From contig RPFO01000213.1 in NCBI GenBank assembly GCA_009746045.1, forward strand, positions 4,009,179 to 4,073,178: 64,000 bases of DNA. The letters run 5' to 3'. The notes beneath the pieces were generated by a model, which saw only the letters and a program-made list of their open reading frames with translations, had not been told where the DNA came from and did not search any database. Positions 27,770 through 39,228 of this stretch are shown here, piece after piece; within the stretch, counting starts at the first letter, position 1; every line of letters starts with the position of its first letter. This DNA comes from Mesostigma viride. Lineage: Eukaryota > Streptophyta > Mesostigmatophyceae > Mesostigmatales > Mesostigmataceae. Both the position numbers and the translations under genes were made by a program.

Positions 27770-27975
27770 AGATGAGATCCGACGTAGTAATTTACGACGT
27801 AGTAATTTACGAGGTAGTAATTTACGAGGTAGTAATTTACGAGGTAGTAATGTACGAGGTAGTAATGTACGAGGTAGTAATGTACGAGGTAGTAATGTAC
27901 GAGGTAGTAATTTACGAGGTAGTAAGGTACGAGGTAGTAATTTGCGAGGTAGTAATCTACGAGTTGGTAATTTAC
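27770..27975 (+). repeat. Subterminal 15-bp tandem repeats (GTAGTAATTTACGAG)
   Basis: About 13 units of GTAGTAAT(T/G)TACGAG starting 80 bases inside the left inverted repeat. The unit also occurs singly between 27690 and 27760 and, degenerate, near the right end (39600-39780). Confidence 0.9.
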
Positions 27976-28305
27976 GATCCCGGTACTCGGTCCCGTAGGT
28001 TACGACGTCGTATGCTTCTCGCGTACACTACCGGTACTACAATCATGTCGCTATGTCGTTCTGAATTGCAGTACGCATGTCACTTATCAGAATTTCACTT
28101 TGATTTCACTTATCATTTCGGTCAACCTAACCCCTAACACCCATTTACCCGGGGGGAAAAAAATGAATGGCATTTGCAGCAAGGCTCATGCAAGACGAGT
28201 TCCTATTTCATAAAAAATTTCATTATTAAATGCAGGATTACATGTCATGCACAAAAATCCAACGCCTTCACATAAAATAGCATATCAAGTCTTCTGACGA
28301 CAATA

Positions 28306-28540
28306 TCAAGTCAATATCAAATTCGTGGCTTCTCTTCGTGGCTTGAAATACTGTTTCCATGCGGTGCTTAGGACAGCTCCGGGGATGTCGGCACCGCACA
28401 GAAGCTCCATCCGGGAGCAAGTGCGCCGGGGGAAGATGTTGTACATCCAGAGCTCGATATGTGCGGGAAGCCGTCGTGTTGGAAACCGAGGTGTCTGCAC
28501 ATAATTCCGCGCGCAGGCAGCTTGTGCCTTTACGGGGGAA
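28306..28540 (-). pseudogene. Possible last exon of a minus-strand element gene
   Basis: After a TGTCGCAG acceptor-like site the minus frame reads HIELWMYNIFPRRTCSRMEL, then GADIPGAVLSTAWKQYF, and ends ATNLILT-stop near 28306. Composition looks protein-coding, but I do not recognise the family. It may be the 3' end of the gene that starts at 39333; the linking exons cannot be traced through the repeats. Confidence 0.3.
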
Positions 28541-28691
28541 GACCTGCGACACAAAAACCGTGTCCGGACAATGCAATACGGAGAAATGGCAACGGCAGAT
28601 GGAGTCGGCTAAGGCCGCTTGTAAGGAAAGTGATTTTTAATGCACGAATAAATGTATAATGCATGCTACATCGCCATCGCTTGGGCGGTGA

Positions 28692-28945
28692 AAAGACAAG
28701 GACCAACCACATGCCCCCACCTACCCTTCGTGCATCCCGCCCTTGACGAGGCACAACCATGTGCCCCCACCTACCCTTTGTGCGTCCCTCCCTTGACAAG
28801 AAACAAGCACGTGCACCTATCTAACCTTTGTGCATCCCTTCCTTGGCAAGGAACAAGCACACCCACCCACCTACTCCACATGCATCCCTCCCTTGACAAG
28901 GAACAAGCACGATCACCCAGCTACCCACTAGCACGGCAGCAAGGC
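28692..28945 (+). repeat. Roughly 57-bp minisatellite (CTTGACAAGGAACAAGCAC)
   Basis: About four or five units containing TGCATCCCTCCCTTGACAAG and GAACAAGCAC, separated by variable CCCACCTACC segments. No function is visible. Confidence 0.75.
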
Positions 28946-29164
28946 AGACCTTACAATGGCAAGTGATGTTTATCGGTAGAAACTGTTAGACAACTAGCAA
29001 ACGAGCCAGCCGGTGAAGAGCAAGGCACGCATGCAAGGAATTTGTCGTTGCCTATGTCTACGCTTGTGTTTGTCACTGCAGTTGAAATCTGCATTTGCAT
29101 CAGCAGGCCCGATCGAACCCCATGTCGCCACCCGCATTTCCACTTATACTTCACGGCCCCTTAT

Positions 29165-29540
29165 TCTTCTCTTGTGCCTGCCTTTGCCCTAACTGTTACC
29201 CTAGCATCTGCCCTTGCCCCTATCCTTTGATCCCCAGTGTTTGCCGTTGCCCTCATCCTTCCCCTAGTGCCTGCCCTTGTCTTCATCTTTTCCCTTGTGC
29301 CTGCCCGTGCCCTTGTCCGTTCCCTCGTGCTTGACTTGTCCTAATCTCTTTCCCTTGCGCCTGCCCTTGCCCTTATCCGCTTCCCTTGTGCCTGCCCCTG
29401 CCCTTGTCATTTCCCTTGAGCCTGCCCTTTTGGCAAGCACAAGTGCCTTAATCCTTTCCTTGGCCTTGTGCTTGCTCTTCCAGTTTCCCTTTCCTTTGCT
29501 CGTGCGGTTGCCTTTGCTCTTACCCGGGTGCTTGCCCTTG
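29165..29540 (+). repeat. Degenerate CTTGTGCCTGCCCTTGCCCT repeat
   Basis: Many imperfect units of about 18-20 bases of the form CTTGTGCCTGCCCTTG. Both strands are open by low complexity, so no gene is called. Confidence 0.7.
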
Positions 29541-30137
29541 CCGTTTGCAAGCTGCATTATTGTCTTAGCAAGCTAGCAAGTGCAAACTGGCACTGAGCCA
29601 GAAATGCAAGCAAAGCAGCCAGTGTAAATAAGGATGGACGGGAACAGTAGAAAGCTAGAGGTGGCTACGGTGCTAGAGCTCATGGCAACAAGGTGGTCCC
29701 ATTCTTGCTGCATTGGGTGCGTTGCGTGGGTGGGATATTGCGATAGGGGGACATTCTTGCCTTGGTTGTGTTTTCACATGCACCCGGTGCTGGAATTTAT
29801 GCGTGCAAGGGTGGCTGGTATCCCAACCAACAGCCCAAGAGGAAAAAGAGTGCTTAGAAAGCAAGAATGACTTTATGTTGGTAATAGCAGTGGTGGCGGC
29901 AGCAAAAACTGTTGTTGTAGATGCAAGCTACAACACTGCTGATGGTTTCTCACACTAATGTGGATAATGATAATGCATGCCACTTAACGGGACCATATAA
30001 ACCACAACAAGAATAATCGTGAGAGCAAAAGAAAGAGGAGTACAAAACGGCCGGCTTACCTAGCTACAGCAAAAAAATTGCATGAAAAACAAGATAACTC
30101 ACCTTTGTCGCAGCAGTGACCATATCAGACAGCTCAC

Positions 30138-30220
30138 AAAAACTTGTTGATCCTTGAAACTTCCTGCTTGAAGGCAGCCACCAACGGTCTGGATTTTTCA
30201 CCCCAGTCCTTCTCAACAGC
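30138..30220 (-). pseudogene. Possible minus-strand exon next to the GA array
   Basis: The minus frame reads KDWGEKSRPLVAAFKQEV and then SRINKF, followed by a GTGAGC donor at 30137-30132. An alternative frame ends at a GTGAGT donor at 30102. The (CT)n strand of the adjacent array precedes it, as at LUC7 exon 2. No family is recognised. It could belong to the gene starting at 39333. Confidence 0.25.
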
Positions 30221-30279
30221 CAAGGGAAAGGGAAAGAGAGAGGAGGGGTGCGGGAGGGACAAGAGAGCGGGGGGTGGGA

Positions 30280-30803
<524 letters not shown>

Positions 30804-31799
30804 AGAAGTGCGGGTGGGGGTGGGAGAGGTGGGATGGAAGATTCACTACGTTAGCAGGCGACTAAACTGCTACAATGACACAAAACCACGGAGCTAGGCC
30901 CTTAACTCCATCAGATCAGAGTGAAAACCCATGTTGAAACTGGGACAAATGCCATTAGAATGTTACTATGACCGTGGCTAGTAAACGTGAATTGACACCC
31001 AGGTTGTGACTTCAACGATTGGAGGCAACCTTGCCAAGTCTCCCAAATGCAGTCGGCTAGACAAGCTTCACAAAAAACGCAGCAAACATGTTAACGTTGC
31101 TAATATTCCAACGACGCGCATCCGCAGTCCGGCTGCCAATGAAGTCTTCTTGGTAGCCAGCTGTGCACAGAGGAGTAACCGCTAGAGACGCCGATTTGCG
31201 AACAACTCATTACAATTACAAAGCGCAGGAAGCAGATGGCTATGCATCAACAATTACTTCCGCTCGCCCTCGTATTTAGCCAGGTCTATCTGCCCAAACT
31301 GGGTAAATGTTTTGCGATCGGTGAAATTGGCACTCTAGTGACTTACTTTCCCAGAAAGTGTCCATTCACACGACAACCGACTCACGCTCACACGTCGTGA
31401 GGAGTTGCCGATAGGATAAAGAAGCCGAACGATGAATTGCTGTACATAAATGCCACGCTAACGGCGTCGTGAACTGACTTCTTGCAATCACGATTAAAGT
31501 GCCCGGCCCAACAACAAATTGGCGACACACGACCCCGCAACTGGAAAAGAATTCTGGCCACATTGATATACATCGGTTTGATAAAGTAAAACCTCGCATT
31601 CGGTTCTGGCTAGCCTCAAACGCATGCGCCTTGAAACCTTTATCCTCCTGGCGGCCACAGTTTCTCGGTTCTCTTGTTCCGTTGGTCGTGCCGCTAGCGT
31701 GCCAGCCGCTCCAGTGCCTAAAATTCAAATTCGTGTTGTTCGAGAAAACGTTGTCGGGTCGGCGACGGCACGATGCCGGGCCGGGCTGCATGGGCCATG

Positions 31800-32325
31800 G
31801 AGGGTGGTGGTACACAAATACCGTACAGGTGGTACACAACTGCAGCCAGGACAACAGCCGGGCGCTGCGTACCTGCCGTGGGAAGGAGGGGGGTGGTACA
31901 CAAATACCGTACAGGTGGTACACAACTGCAGCCAGGACAACAGCCGGGCGCTGCGTACCTGCCGTGGGAAGGAGGGGGGTGGTACACAAATACCGTACAG
32001 GTGGTACACAACTGCAGCCAGGACAACAGCCGGGCGCTGCGTACCTGCCGTGGGAAGGAGGGGGGTGGTACACAAATACCGTACAGGTGGTACACAACTG
32101 CAGCCAGGACAACAGCCGGGCGCTGCGTACCTGCCGTGGGAAGGAGGGGGTGGTACACAAATACCGTACAGGTGGTACACAACTGCAGCCAGGACAACAG
32201 CCGGGCGCTGCGTACCTGCCGTGGGAAGGAGGGGGGTGGTACACAAATACCGTACAGGTGGTACACAACTGCCGCCAGTACAACAGCGGGTCCTGCCGTG
32301 GGAAGGAGGGTGGTGATACACAACT
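31800..32325 (+). repeat. 87-bp minisatellite, about six units
   Basis: Units start at about 31805, 31892, 31979, 32066, 32152 and 32239, each with GGTGGTACACAAATACCGTA, GGTGGTACACAACTGCAGCC and CGCTGCGTACCTGCCGTGGG. The spacing is 87 bp, with one 86-bp unit where a G is lost from the G run. Internal units are almost identical, implying recent expansion. The last unit is partial and diverged. Confidence 0.95.
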
Positions 32326-32464
32326 ACGGTATACCGGCCTAGTACAGCCCGATGTAATTCCCGAGGGCCCACCTCTTTATCCCTACATGTAAATACCGAC
32401 GGGCATAATCAACGACCTATATTACCAATAGCCGCCGCATATCAAACAGGTCGTATTCATGACG

Positions 32465-32515
32465 CCCGTCGAGGGCGATGACGGTGACGCCGTCACCGTC
32501 ATCGCCCTCGACGGG
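32465..32515. repeat. Perfect 51-bp palindrome (25-bp arms, 1-base centre)
   Basis: The left arm begins CCCGTCGAGGGCGATGACGG; the right arm is its exact reverse complement and ends CCTCGACGGG. An identical palindrome lies at 32739-32789. It is expected to extrude as a stable hairpin or cruciform. Confidence 0.95.
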
Positions 32516-32738
32516 CCAACATCTAAACTCTTCTCTTAATCAACAATCTATATTACCAATAGCCGCCGCCTATCAAACAGATCCTATTCATCACGCGCGT
32601 CAACGCCCCGTCATCGCCCCGTCATCGCCCCGTGATCGCCATGCCGAGGGCCAACCTCTTAACTCTTTATTCGGAGTAATAGTCAACGACCTATATTACC
32701 AATAGCCGCCGCATATAAAAAAGGTCGTATTCATGACG

Positions 32739-32789
32739 CCCGTCGAGGGCGATGACGGTGACGCCGTCACCGTCATCGCCCTCGACGGG
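32739..32789. repeat. Second identical 51-bp palindrome
   Basis: Same sequence as 32465-32515, 274 bases further on. Retention of perfect arms in both units suggests either very recent duplication or correction between arms. Confidence 0.95.
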
Positions 32790-33842
32790 CCAACATCTAA
32801 ACTCTTCTCTTAATCAACAAACTATATTACCAATAGCCGCCGCCTATCAAACAGATCCTATTCATCACGCGCGTCAACGCCCCGTCATCGCCCCGTCATC
32901 GCCCCGTCATCGCCCCGTGATCGCCATGCCGAGGGCCAACCTCATAACTCTTTATTGGGAGTAATAGTAAACGACCTATATTAAAAATAGCTGCCGCCTA
33001 TCAAACAGGTCCTTTCCATCACGCCCGTCGAGAGCGATGACGGTGACGGCCGTCACCGTCATCGCCCTGCCGGCATTGCCATACAAGAAGAAGCTCTCGA
33101 TCCGAGGTATAGACTACCTCGGGTATCATCATCGTAATTGCTAGCATCGAGATCATTCATAGCTACCGACGATGGCCAGCTGCAAAAGAAAAATGTCGAC
33201 CAACAGACAGGACCTATCGCCGGGAACCCTCAAGGCAATAAGGGCGAGACAGGCTTTCACCGTTAAGTAAAGTTGTCCACATCGTGCTAAGGAATTTGTG
33301 CTAATCTATGAGTACCTATATGGACACTTTGTCGCATTTTTTACATGGCAAATAAGCGATGTATGTGTCATGTAGGCTGCCATTGGTGCATGCATGCATG
33401 GGCCAGCAATGATGGTCAGAGGTACATTGTGCCTATGAGATAACCATCGATTTGTTGATCAGCAAGTGATTCATTACGTGAGACAACAATATGTTTGGGG
33501 GCTAAGCTTCTTACATTGGTCACATGGCCCGCCATAATTGTTTTCTTATGTGTTTAAGGTTAGGGCTCTGTTCATGACTGAACGTCATGAACGCGCTCTA
33601 TTCATGACATTGATTAATTGATTTTAATTAGTCTCATGTCCATGTTGGGGGACCGGGATCTCTGAATTCCCCAAAGAAGATATAGTGGAAGTCACCCCAA
33701 GACGTCAATATCCGTCAAGACGTCAATAACTACATGTATGTCCACAGCTCAGCTAGTAGTCTAAAATATGGGCCTCGAGCTACTCTTGCACGCAAGCAAT
33801 GCCTATCATCAAGGATTAATTAATGCCTATCAACAAGGAGAC

Positions 33843-34020
33843 AATCATGCTTGTTAAATTTCCTAGGACCCACAACTGGGGGGTCGTAGTCTTTGACAAT
33901 GTCCGCCTGGGCAACGCTACTAATCCTACATATCCGAGGTCCCATGTCTGAATAAGAGGGGTTGAGCGGATGACGCCAACAGTGTCTGTGCTCTGCATGT
34001 CAGCTAAAATCATATCGCGG
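33843..34020 (-). pseudogene. Transposon-derived coding relic
   Basis: The minus strand contains VGVIRSTPLIQ and, in a shifted frame, DIVKDYDPPVVGPRKFNK. A plus-strand relative lies at 62700-62835 (VGVIRSTPLTQ and EIVNDYDPPTVGVRK). Two diverged copies keeping the same peptide pattern argue for an ancestral coding sequence, but the family is not recognised. Confidence 0.4.
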
Positions 34021-34189
34021 AGACAAACATATGGCGGTATGTCCAATGTTGGCCACTGCGTCGCCTAACAGGTTCGTTCTTACATGGTCGGCAAGGGCCT
34101 GACCATGTAAGAAGATATCTCCCTGGCTGGCCAGTCCACAAGGAACCAGCAGGGACCTCATCTGAATCAACCTGATTTATTAACTAACT

Positions 34190-34345
34190 ACTTAATTCAT
34201 TTATTAAACTCATGCCCCCATTAGGGAGTCAAGGAGCATTAGTTAACCCCGATTAATTAATTAATTAATTAATTAATTAATTAATTAATTAATTAATTAA
34301 TTAATTAATTAATTAAACACGTGCTCCCGTTGGGGAGTCACGGAG
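34190..34345 (-). mobile_element. Two minus-strand retroelement 3' ends with a long TTAA tail
   Basis: On the minus strand, GTGACTCCCCAACGGGAGCA is followed by about 15 TTAA units (34252-34315), then TTGACTCCCTAATGGGGGCA with a degenerate AT tail. Both resemble the CTCCCAACGGAG terminal motif of the window's LINE and ORF1 elements. Little else of either element remains. Confidence 0.5.
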
Positions 34346-34645
34346 CACCGAAGTGCTTTTAATCCCTGTGTGTGCACAACAGGAGAAAGGGCAGAGACCC
34401 CCAGTCTCCTTCATGCCTAAGGCATGCCACAGCTGCATTCGGGAACGCTAGCTAAACGGACACGCTAACGATCCGGCAATATGTGGGTGCAATAAGACCC
34501 ATGTGAGCATGGCATAACACTAGGAGCGTGGGCAAGTAATCTCATTGATAGCCAGGACGTAGCATGGCTGTACTAGGACTATACCCCGATTTCTGATTCT
34601 CCCGATTTCTGGCCTGCGCTAGTTGTCTCCTTGATACCCCGATCA

Positions 34646-35324
34646 ATGGATGGATGGATGGATGGATGGATGGATGGATGGATGGATGGATGGATGGATG
34701 GATGGATGGATGGATGGATGGATGGATGGATGGATGGATGGATGGATGGATGGATGGATGGATGGATGGATGGATGGATGGATGGATGGATGGATGGATG
34801 GATGGATGGATGGATGGATGGATGGATGGATGGATGGATGGATGGATGGATGGATGGATGGATGGATGGATGGATGGATGGATGGATGGATGGATGGATG
34901 GATGGATGGATGGATGGATGGATGGATGGATGGATGGATGGATGGATGGATGGATGGATGGATGGATGGATGGATGGATGGATGGATGGATGGATGGATG
35001 GATGGATGGATGGATGGATGGATGGATGGATGGATGGATGGATGGATGGATGGATGGATGGATGGATGGATGGATGGATGGATGGATGGATGGATGGATG
35101 GATGGATGGATGGATGGATGGATGGATGGATGGATGGATGGATGGATGGATGGATGGATGGATGGATGGATGGATGGATGGATGGATGGATGGATGGATG
35201 GATGGATGGATGGATGGATGGATGGATGGATGGATGGATGGATGGATGGATGGATGGATGGATGGATGGATGGATGGATGGATGGATGGATGGATGGATG
35301 GATGGATGGATGGATGGATGGATT
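34646..35324 (+). repeat. Perfect GGAT tetranucleotide array, about 170 units
   Basis: About 679 bp of uninterrupted GGAT (ATCC on the minus strand). It starts 5 bases after the dispersed motif and ends exactly at the SINE dimer, so it lies in the position of the SINE's 3' tail on the minus strand. The frames encode only Trp-Met-Asp-Gly or His-Pro-Ser-Ile repeats. Confidence 0.98.
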
Positions 35325-36118
35325 CTGATCAGACACTCCGCAAAGGTGAAAACCTTTGCGTTCAGTGCCAGGCCGCGGAAAACGCGGAAAACGCGATCTG
35401 CAAATGAATCCGACCGGAATCGAACTGGGGACCTCTCGCACCAATTTTGCTGACTATAGGACGGACGTCTCCGGTTACCATGGCATCGCCAACTTACACC
35501 TACAGTCATCCGCAAAAGTTCTCCTGTCCGGGGAGTGATGCAAGCCTTTCGGATTTGGTACTAGATAAATCACTCGAGATCTGTGTGTAGGAGTACTACA
35601 CACGTGTCTGCACGCGAGACTTGTTCAGTCTCGCACCGTGAGACGGGCTGAACACGGCTGAATCCTTCTTTTTAGTAGAAGGGGGCGTAGCCGGTACTAT
35701 CGAAATCAGCCAAGCGTATATTCTGATCAGACACTCCGCAAAGGTGAAAACCTTTGCGTTCAGTGCCAGGCCGCGGAAAACGCGGAAAACGCGATCTGCA
35801 AATGAATCCGACCGGAATCGAACTGGGGACCTCTCGCACCAATTTTCCTGACTATAGGACGGACGTCTCCGGTTACCATGGCATCGCCAACTTACACCTA
35901 CAGTCATCCGCAAAAGTTCTCCTGTCCGGGGAGTGATGCAAGCCTTTCGGATTTGGTACTAGATAAATCACTCGAGATCTGTGTGTAGGAGTACTACACA
36001 CGTGTCTGCACGCGAGACTTGTTCAGTCTCGCACCGTGAGACGGGCTGAACACGGCTGAATCCTTCTTTTTAGTAGAAGGGGGCGTAGCCGGTACTATCG
36101 AAATCAGCCAAGCGTATA
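35322..36118 (-). repeat. Tandem dimer of a 398-bp tRNA-derived SINE
   Basis: Two copies offset by exactly 398 bases are near identical (one visible difference is TTTTGCTGAC against TTTTCCTGAC). On the minus strand each contains a tRNA-like module, with CCTATAGTCAGCAAAATTGG as D-arm/A-box and CCCCAGTTCGATTCCGG as B-box/T-arm. A unique region with a TAGTACTCCTACACA inverted motif precedes it. The minus-strand 3' end of copy 1 runs straight into the ATCC array. Pol III transcription is expected for this class. A shorter copy is at 46550-46840 and an old one at 8465-8605. Confidence 0.75.
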
Positions 36119-36452
36119 TTGGATGGATGGATGGATGGATGGATGGATGGATGGATGGATGGATGGATGGATGGATGGATGGATGGATGGATGGATGGAT
36201 GGATGGATGGATGGATGGATGGATGGATGGATGGATGGATGGATGGATGGATGGATGGATGGATGGATGGATGGATGGATGGATGGATGGATGGATGGAT
36301 GGATGGATGGATGGATGGATGGATGGATGGATGGATGGATGGATGGATGGATGGATGGATGGATGGATGGATGGATGGATGGATGGATGGATGGATGGAT
36401 GGATGGATGGATGGATGGATGGATGGATGGATGGATGGATGGATGGATGGAT
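36119..36452 (+). repeat. Second GGAT array, about 83 units
   Basis: About 333 bp of perfect GGAT starting right after the second SINE copy. With the 34646-35324 array it brackets the dimer, so the whole 34646-36452 block is array-SINE-SINE-array. Confidence 0.98.
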
Positions 36453-36811
36453 CAGGCTTGTCTTACATCATGCAGTGGAACTTTGGTGCTGGAGGGTTAA
36501 TTGTGGCCCGGTCTAGTTTAGCTTCAGTGCTCTCATGTCGGCCTTCATTTGTAATTATTTGAATGCATGCCCATTGGGCCATGCATAGTGTATATTTTTT
36601 ATGCATGCACGCCCATTATGTATCGCTGGGTCCATCCCATCAATGCTTGTTTATTGCCAGGTCTGGTGTAAGTAAGTTAGTACTTGCGTGTCATGCGCAT
36701 GGGCATGTTTAGAGTACTATGCTAATCTCTTAGAAACATAATTACACGGAAGTTACAATCTCATCTGCATCATGCCCCAAGACACTACATCAAAGAATCA
36801 AATAAAATTAT

Positions 36812-37124
36812 AACATGCCTCCGTTGGGAGATCATGCAGCACATGCATATTCCTTGCTGATGGGTAGAGGTGGGTCAAGCCGCGACATCGAAATAAGCTA
36901 ATCTAAGCTATCTAGTCTACAAAATACTAACTACACTTCTCCCCAAAGCGCCCCTTCCGCTTTGGGGGAGGGGGCTTACCCACATGGGCTGGCGTGTGAG
37001 CCGGGACATTGGTCTTCCACCTCTTCTTGTTCTGCATAGGAACAGAGAGCGAAGAAATGCGGTGTGGGGACCCCTTCTCGTGGTAATGCGTTACATGTAC
37101 TCCCCACCGGGCTTTGCTCTTCAT
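36812..37124 (-). pseudogene. LINE ORF2 3' fragment, minus
   Basis: The minus frame reads RISSLSVPMQNKKRWKTNVP, then AHTPAHVGKPPPPKRKGRFG, matching the ORF2 C-terminus at 21000-21128. Its 3'UTR and ATCTCCCAACGGAGGCATG end at about 36815. It is 5' truncated. Confidence 0.8.
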
Positions 37125-37159
37125 GGGTTCATAAAGACAACAATTATTCAGTAAGAATT

Positions 37160-37265
37160 TAATAAATTAGGAACATATATCCGTTGGGAGTCACTGTTAC
37201 ACATATACCTGAAAAGGGGCATATGATTTTAAATACATTCTGAGCTACAACCTGCACGTGCATGG
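37160..37265 (-). mobile_element. ORF1-type 3' terminal fragment, minus
   Basis: On the minus strand, GTTGTAGCTCAGAATGTAT, GCCCCTTTTCAGGTATATGT and GACTCCCAACGGATATATGT precede an AATTTATTAAATTC tail. It is about 100 bases, with no coding part. Confidence 0.65.
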
Positions 37266-38062
37266 GTTTAGTTAACTGGCACCTATACTAGAGGCCTGAC
37301 ATGGGGTGGAGCTTCAGTGCTTCCCCGCCTTCTCCTTCTCCCACACTGGGTGCTCCGCGTCCTTCTTCTCCGGCCCTGCCCATGGGTGCACCGGCCCCGC
37401 CTCCTCCTTCTCCTCACGGTACGATTCGCGCTCCACGCATGGCTGCAGCATCAGTTAGCACGGGCAAGACATAGCAGTAACCGCGCTATGGCTGTTCTAG
37501 CACCAGCCTAGCAGACTGCCATGATCACTCAGCAAACCCACGACAGCTAAACCCTTGGCTGTCACAACCAGTCCATGCATCATTAAGTATGGGTACAGGG
37601 AAAGCTTCCCGCATATCCATGGCCATATGGATGGCAGCAACACAACGACTTGCCCCCTAGCCCCCCGTGCAACACAAAAACGTGGGTCGTGGCTTCCACG
37701 CCCCATCCGCCATGCATGACAGCGCGTACCTTACTCGCATTCACACCGGGCTGCATCCCAGCGCCGTTGCTGTCCCCATGTGACACGTCGGCTGATTAAG
37801 CAGATACACAGCAGAGTCTGATGTAAACCGCTAAACCCCAAACCCATGCAGACCACAGTCAAGGACGCGTGCATGTCAAGCCATGCCAATTGTGAACCGT
37901 ACAGCAATTTACTTTTCAAGCCTGAAGAGGTGGATAGCAGATAGTAGCCTGGAAGAGGTTACAGGGGCACATGTCCATTAGCGAGCGGAACAACACAGCT
38001 CACCCTACAAGCGTACCGCACAATGTCCTCCTGCAATTGTCTGCAGATCTCCCAATGCCGCA

Positions 38063-38150
38063 GACATCTCCACTGCTCTCATGGCGATTGCAAATGCTTC
38101 ATGCCGCTGACATCTCCACTGCTCTCATGGCGATTGCAAATGCTTGATGC
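38063..38150 (-). repeat. Tandem pair of a 43-bp unit next to a decayed exon
   Basis: ATCTCCACTGCTCTCATGGC with GATTGCAAATGCTT occurs twice in a row (about 38066 and 38109). It lies immediately downstream, on the minus strand, of the exon-like segment ending near 38162, resembling the junction duplications in LUC7 and La. Confidence 0.7.
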
Positions 38151-38161
38151 CGCACCTCTGC

Positions 38162-38626
38162 TTACAGCAGAAAAGCTTCCTCCGGGCGAGGCACCTGACT
38201 GGAACCAACACCCATTCCTTGGCTTGACAACGTGGCCATGACAGCATCGTGAATCTGCTTCGCCAACGCCCACACTTCAGGACCCGCGCCCTGCACCGCC
38301 ATGGCCACAGGCTGCACCGCTGCAATCGATGCAGCATTCACTGCCTGCGCCGCACCATGTACTGCATGCACGAAAGCCAATCCTGGCTCGGTTATCATGG
38401 TCTTGCCCGATTCCTGCTGCTTCTTCTTCTTCGATGCGGTCATGCGCACTTTATACCCCTTCCTCTCCAAGCACGCCTTCAGCACCTGGTTCGTGCGGTG
38501 CTGAATATGCTTCTGAAGGCGCGCCTTCTAAACACGAAATGTTGGCAATGTATGATTCCCAAACGGCATGATAGGCACATAATCAGTCCCATTAATTGCT
38601 TTGCGGCAGTCAATGCACCAGAACAC
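38162..38626 (-). pseudogene. Decayed exon with CxxC motif, minus
   Basis: After a TTCAACAG acceptor the minus frame reads VFWCIDCRKAINGTDYVPI, MPFGNHTLPTFRV, one in-frame TAG, then KARLQKHIQHRTNQVLKACL, ERKGYKVRMTASKKKKQQ and an Ala-rich helix to about 38175. A CxxC pair and basic patches suggest a DNA-binding transposon protein, but no family is recognised. The in-frame stop indicates decay. Confidence 0.4.
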
Positions 38627-38741
38627 CTGTTGAAAAAAGAAGGTTATGCACGCTAGCGATTACCCGCGGCAAGAAGCAATCAACACACCTCGCTAACAAC
38701 TGCAACCACAATGTAATTCATGACGGGCCACTCACCGCTAC

Positions 38742-38936
38742 CTGCTCTCCTGCTTCAATGTCTCCCCATTCTCAAGGCCTCCATTGTAAACCTCTCCGTC
38801 TTCACCATCGTCATCGTCTTCCTCTTCCTCCACTCCGACGTATCCGTGTTTCCTTTTCCTAAGATACCTAGGGTTGTTCAAGTCGTATGTGCGGCGTTGG
38901 CACACTTCCAACAAAATTTTGGCCGCCTCTACCCAT
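38742..38936 (-). pseudogene. Exon-like segment, acidic, minus
   Basis: The minus frame reads AKILLEVCQRRTYDLNNPRY, LRKRKHGYVG, an acidic EEEEDDDDGEDGE run, then NGGLENGETLKQE, with a donor AGCAG/GTAGCG at 38741. It lies upstream of the CxxC exon and probably belongs to the same gene. Confidence 0.4.
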
Positions 38937-39228
38937 TACCATTTATTCGTACTATCATAACATATCCAGGCGTTTGAAAAATCATTCCCTCGTTCGAACT
39001 TCTACCCCTGGGCGTCCATGACGAGGCAGTCACGACGGGACGCAGATGCACAAAAATAAAACAAGGCGACATCCCTTCAATCATTGACCAAAAACAGAAT
39101 ACGCGCAGAACTTGGATTTCAACACCACGCACCCATTACCAGCGAGCACGGCTGGCCTGCAACCGCCATCATTTCATAACCAGAAGCCAGGGCCCACACT
39201 CCATCCCGTTACCTCATCTTCCACGCAC

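Larger units (their letters stand above)
32400..33075 (+). repeat. 274-bp tandem repeat, each with a large palindrome
   Basis: Two full units and one partial unit repeat TATTACCAATAGCCGCCGC, a 51-bp palindrome, AACTCTTCTCTTAATCAACA and GCGCGTCAACGCCCCGTC. Units are offset by 274 bases (palindromes at 32465 and 32739), and a third degenerate palindrome lies at about 33022-33072. Short GTCATCGCCCC sub-repeats vary in number between units. Confidence 0.9.

Noticed and set aside
27770-27975. CRISPR-like regular repeats
   Set aside because: Repeats are contiguous without unique spacers and the genome is eukaryotic; better explained as transposon subterminal repeats.
31366-32392. Open frames of 190-305 aa on both strands through the 87-bp minisatellite
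   Set aside because: Unit length divisible by three explains openness in several frames simultaneously.
34542-35515. Frames encoding WMDG or HPSI repeats over 200-300 aa
   Set aside because: Artefact of the GGAT tetranucleotide array and SINE flanks.
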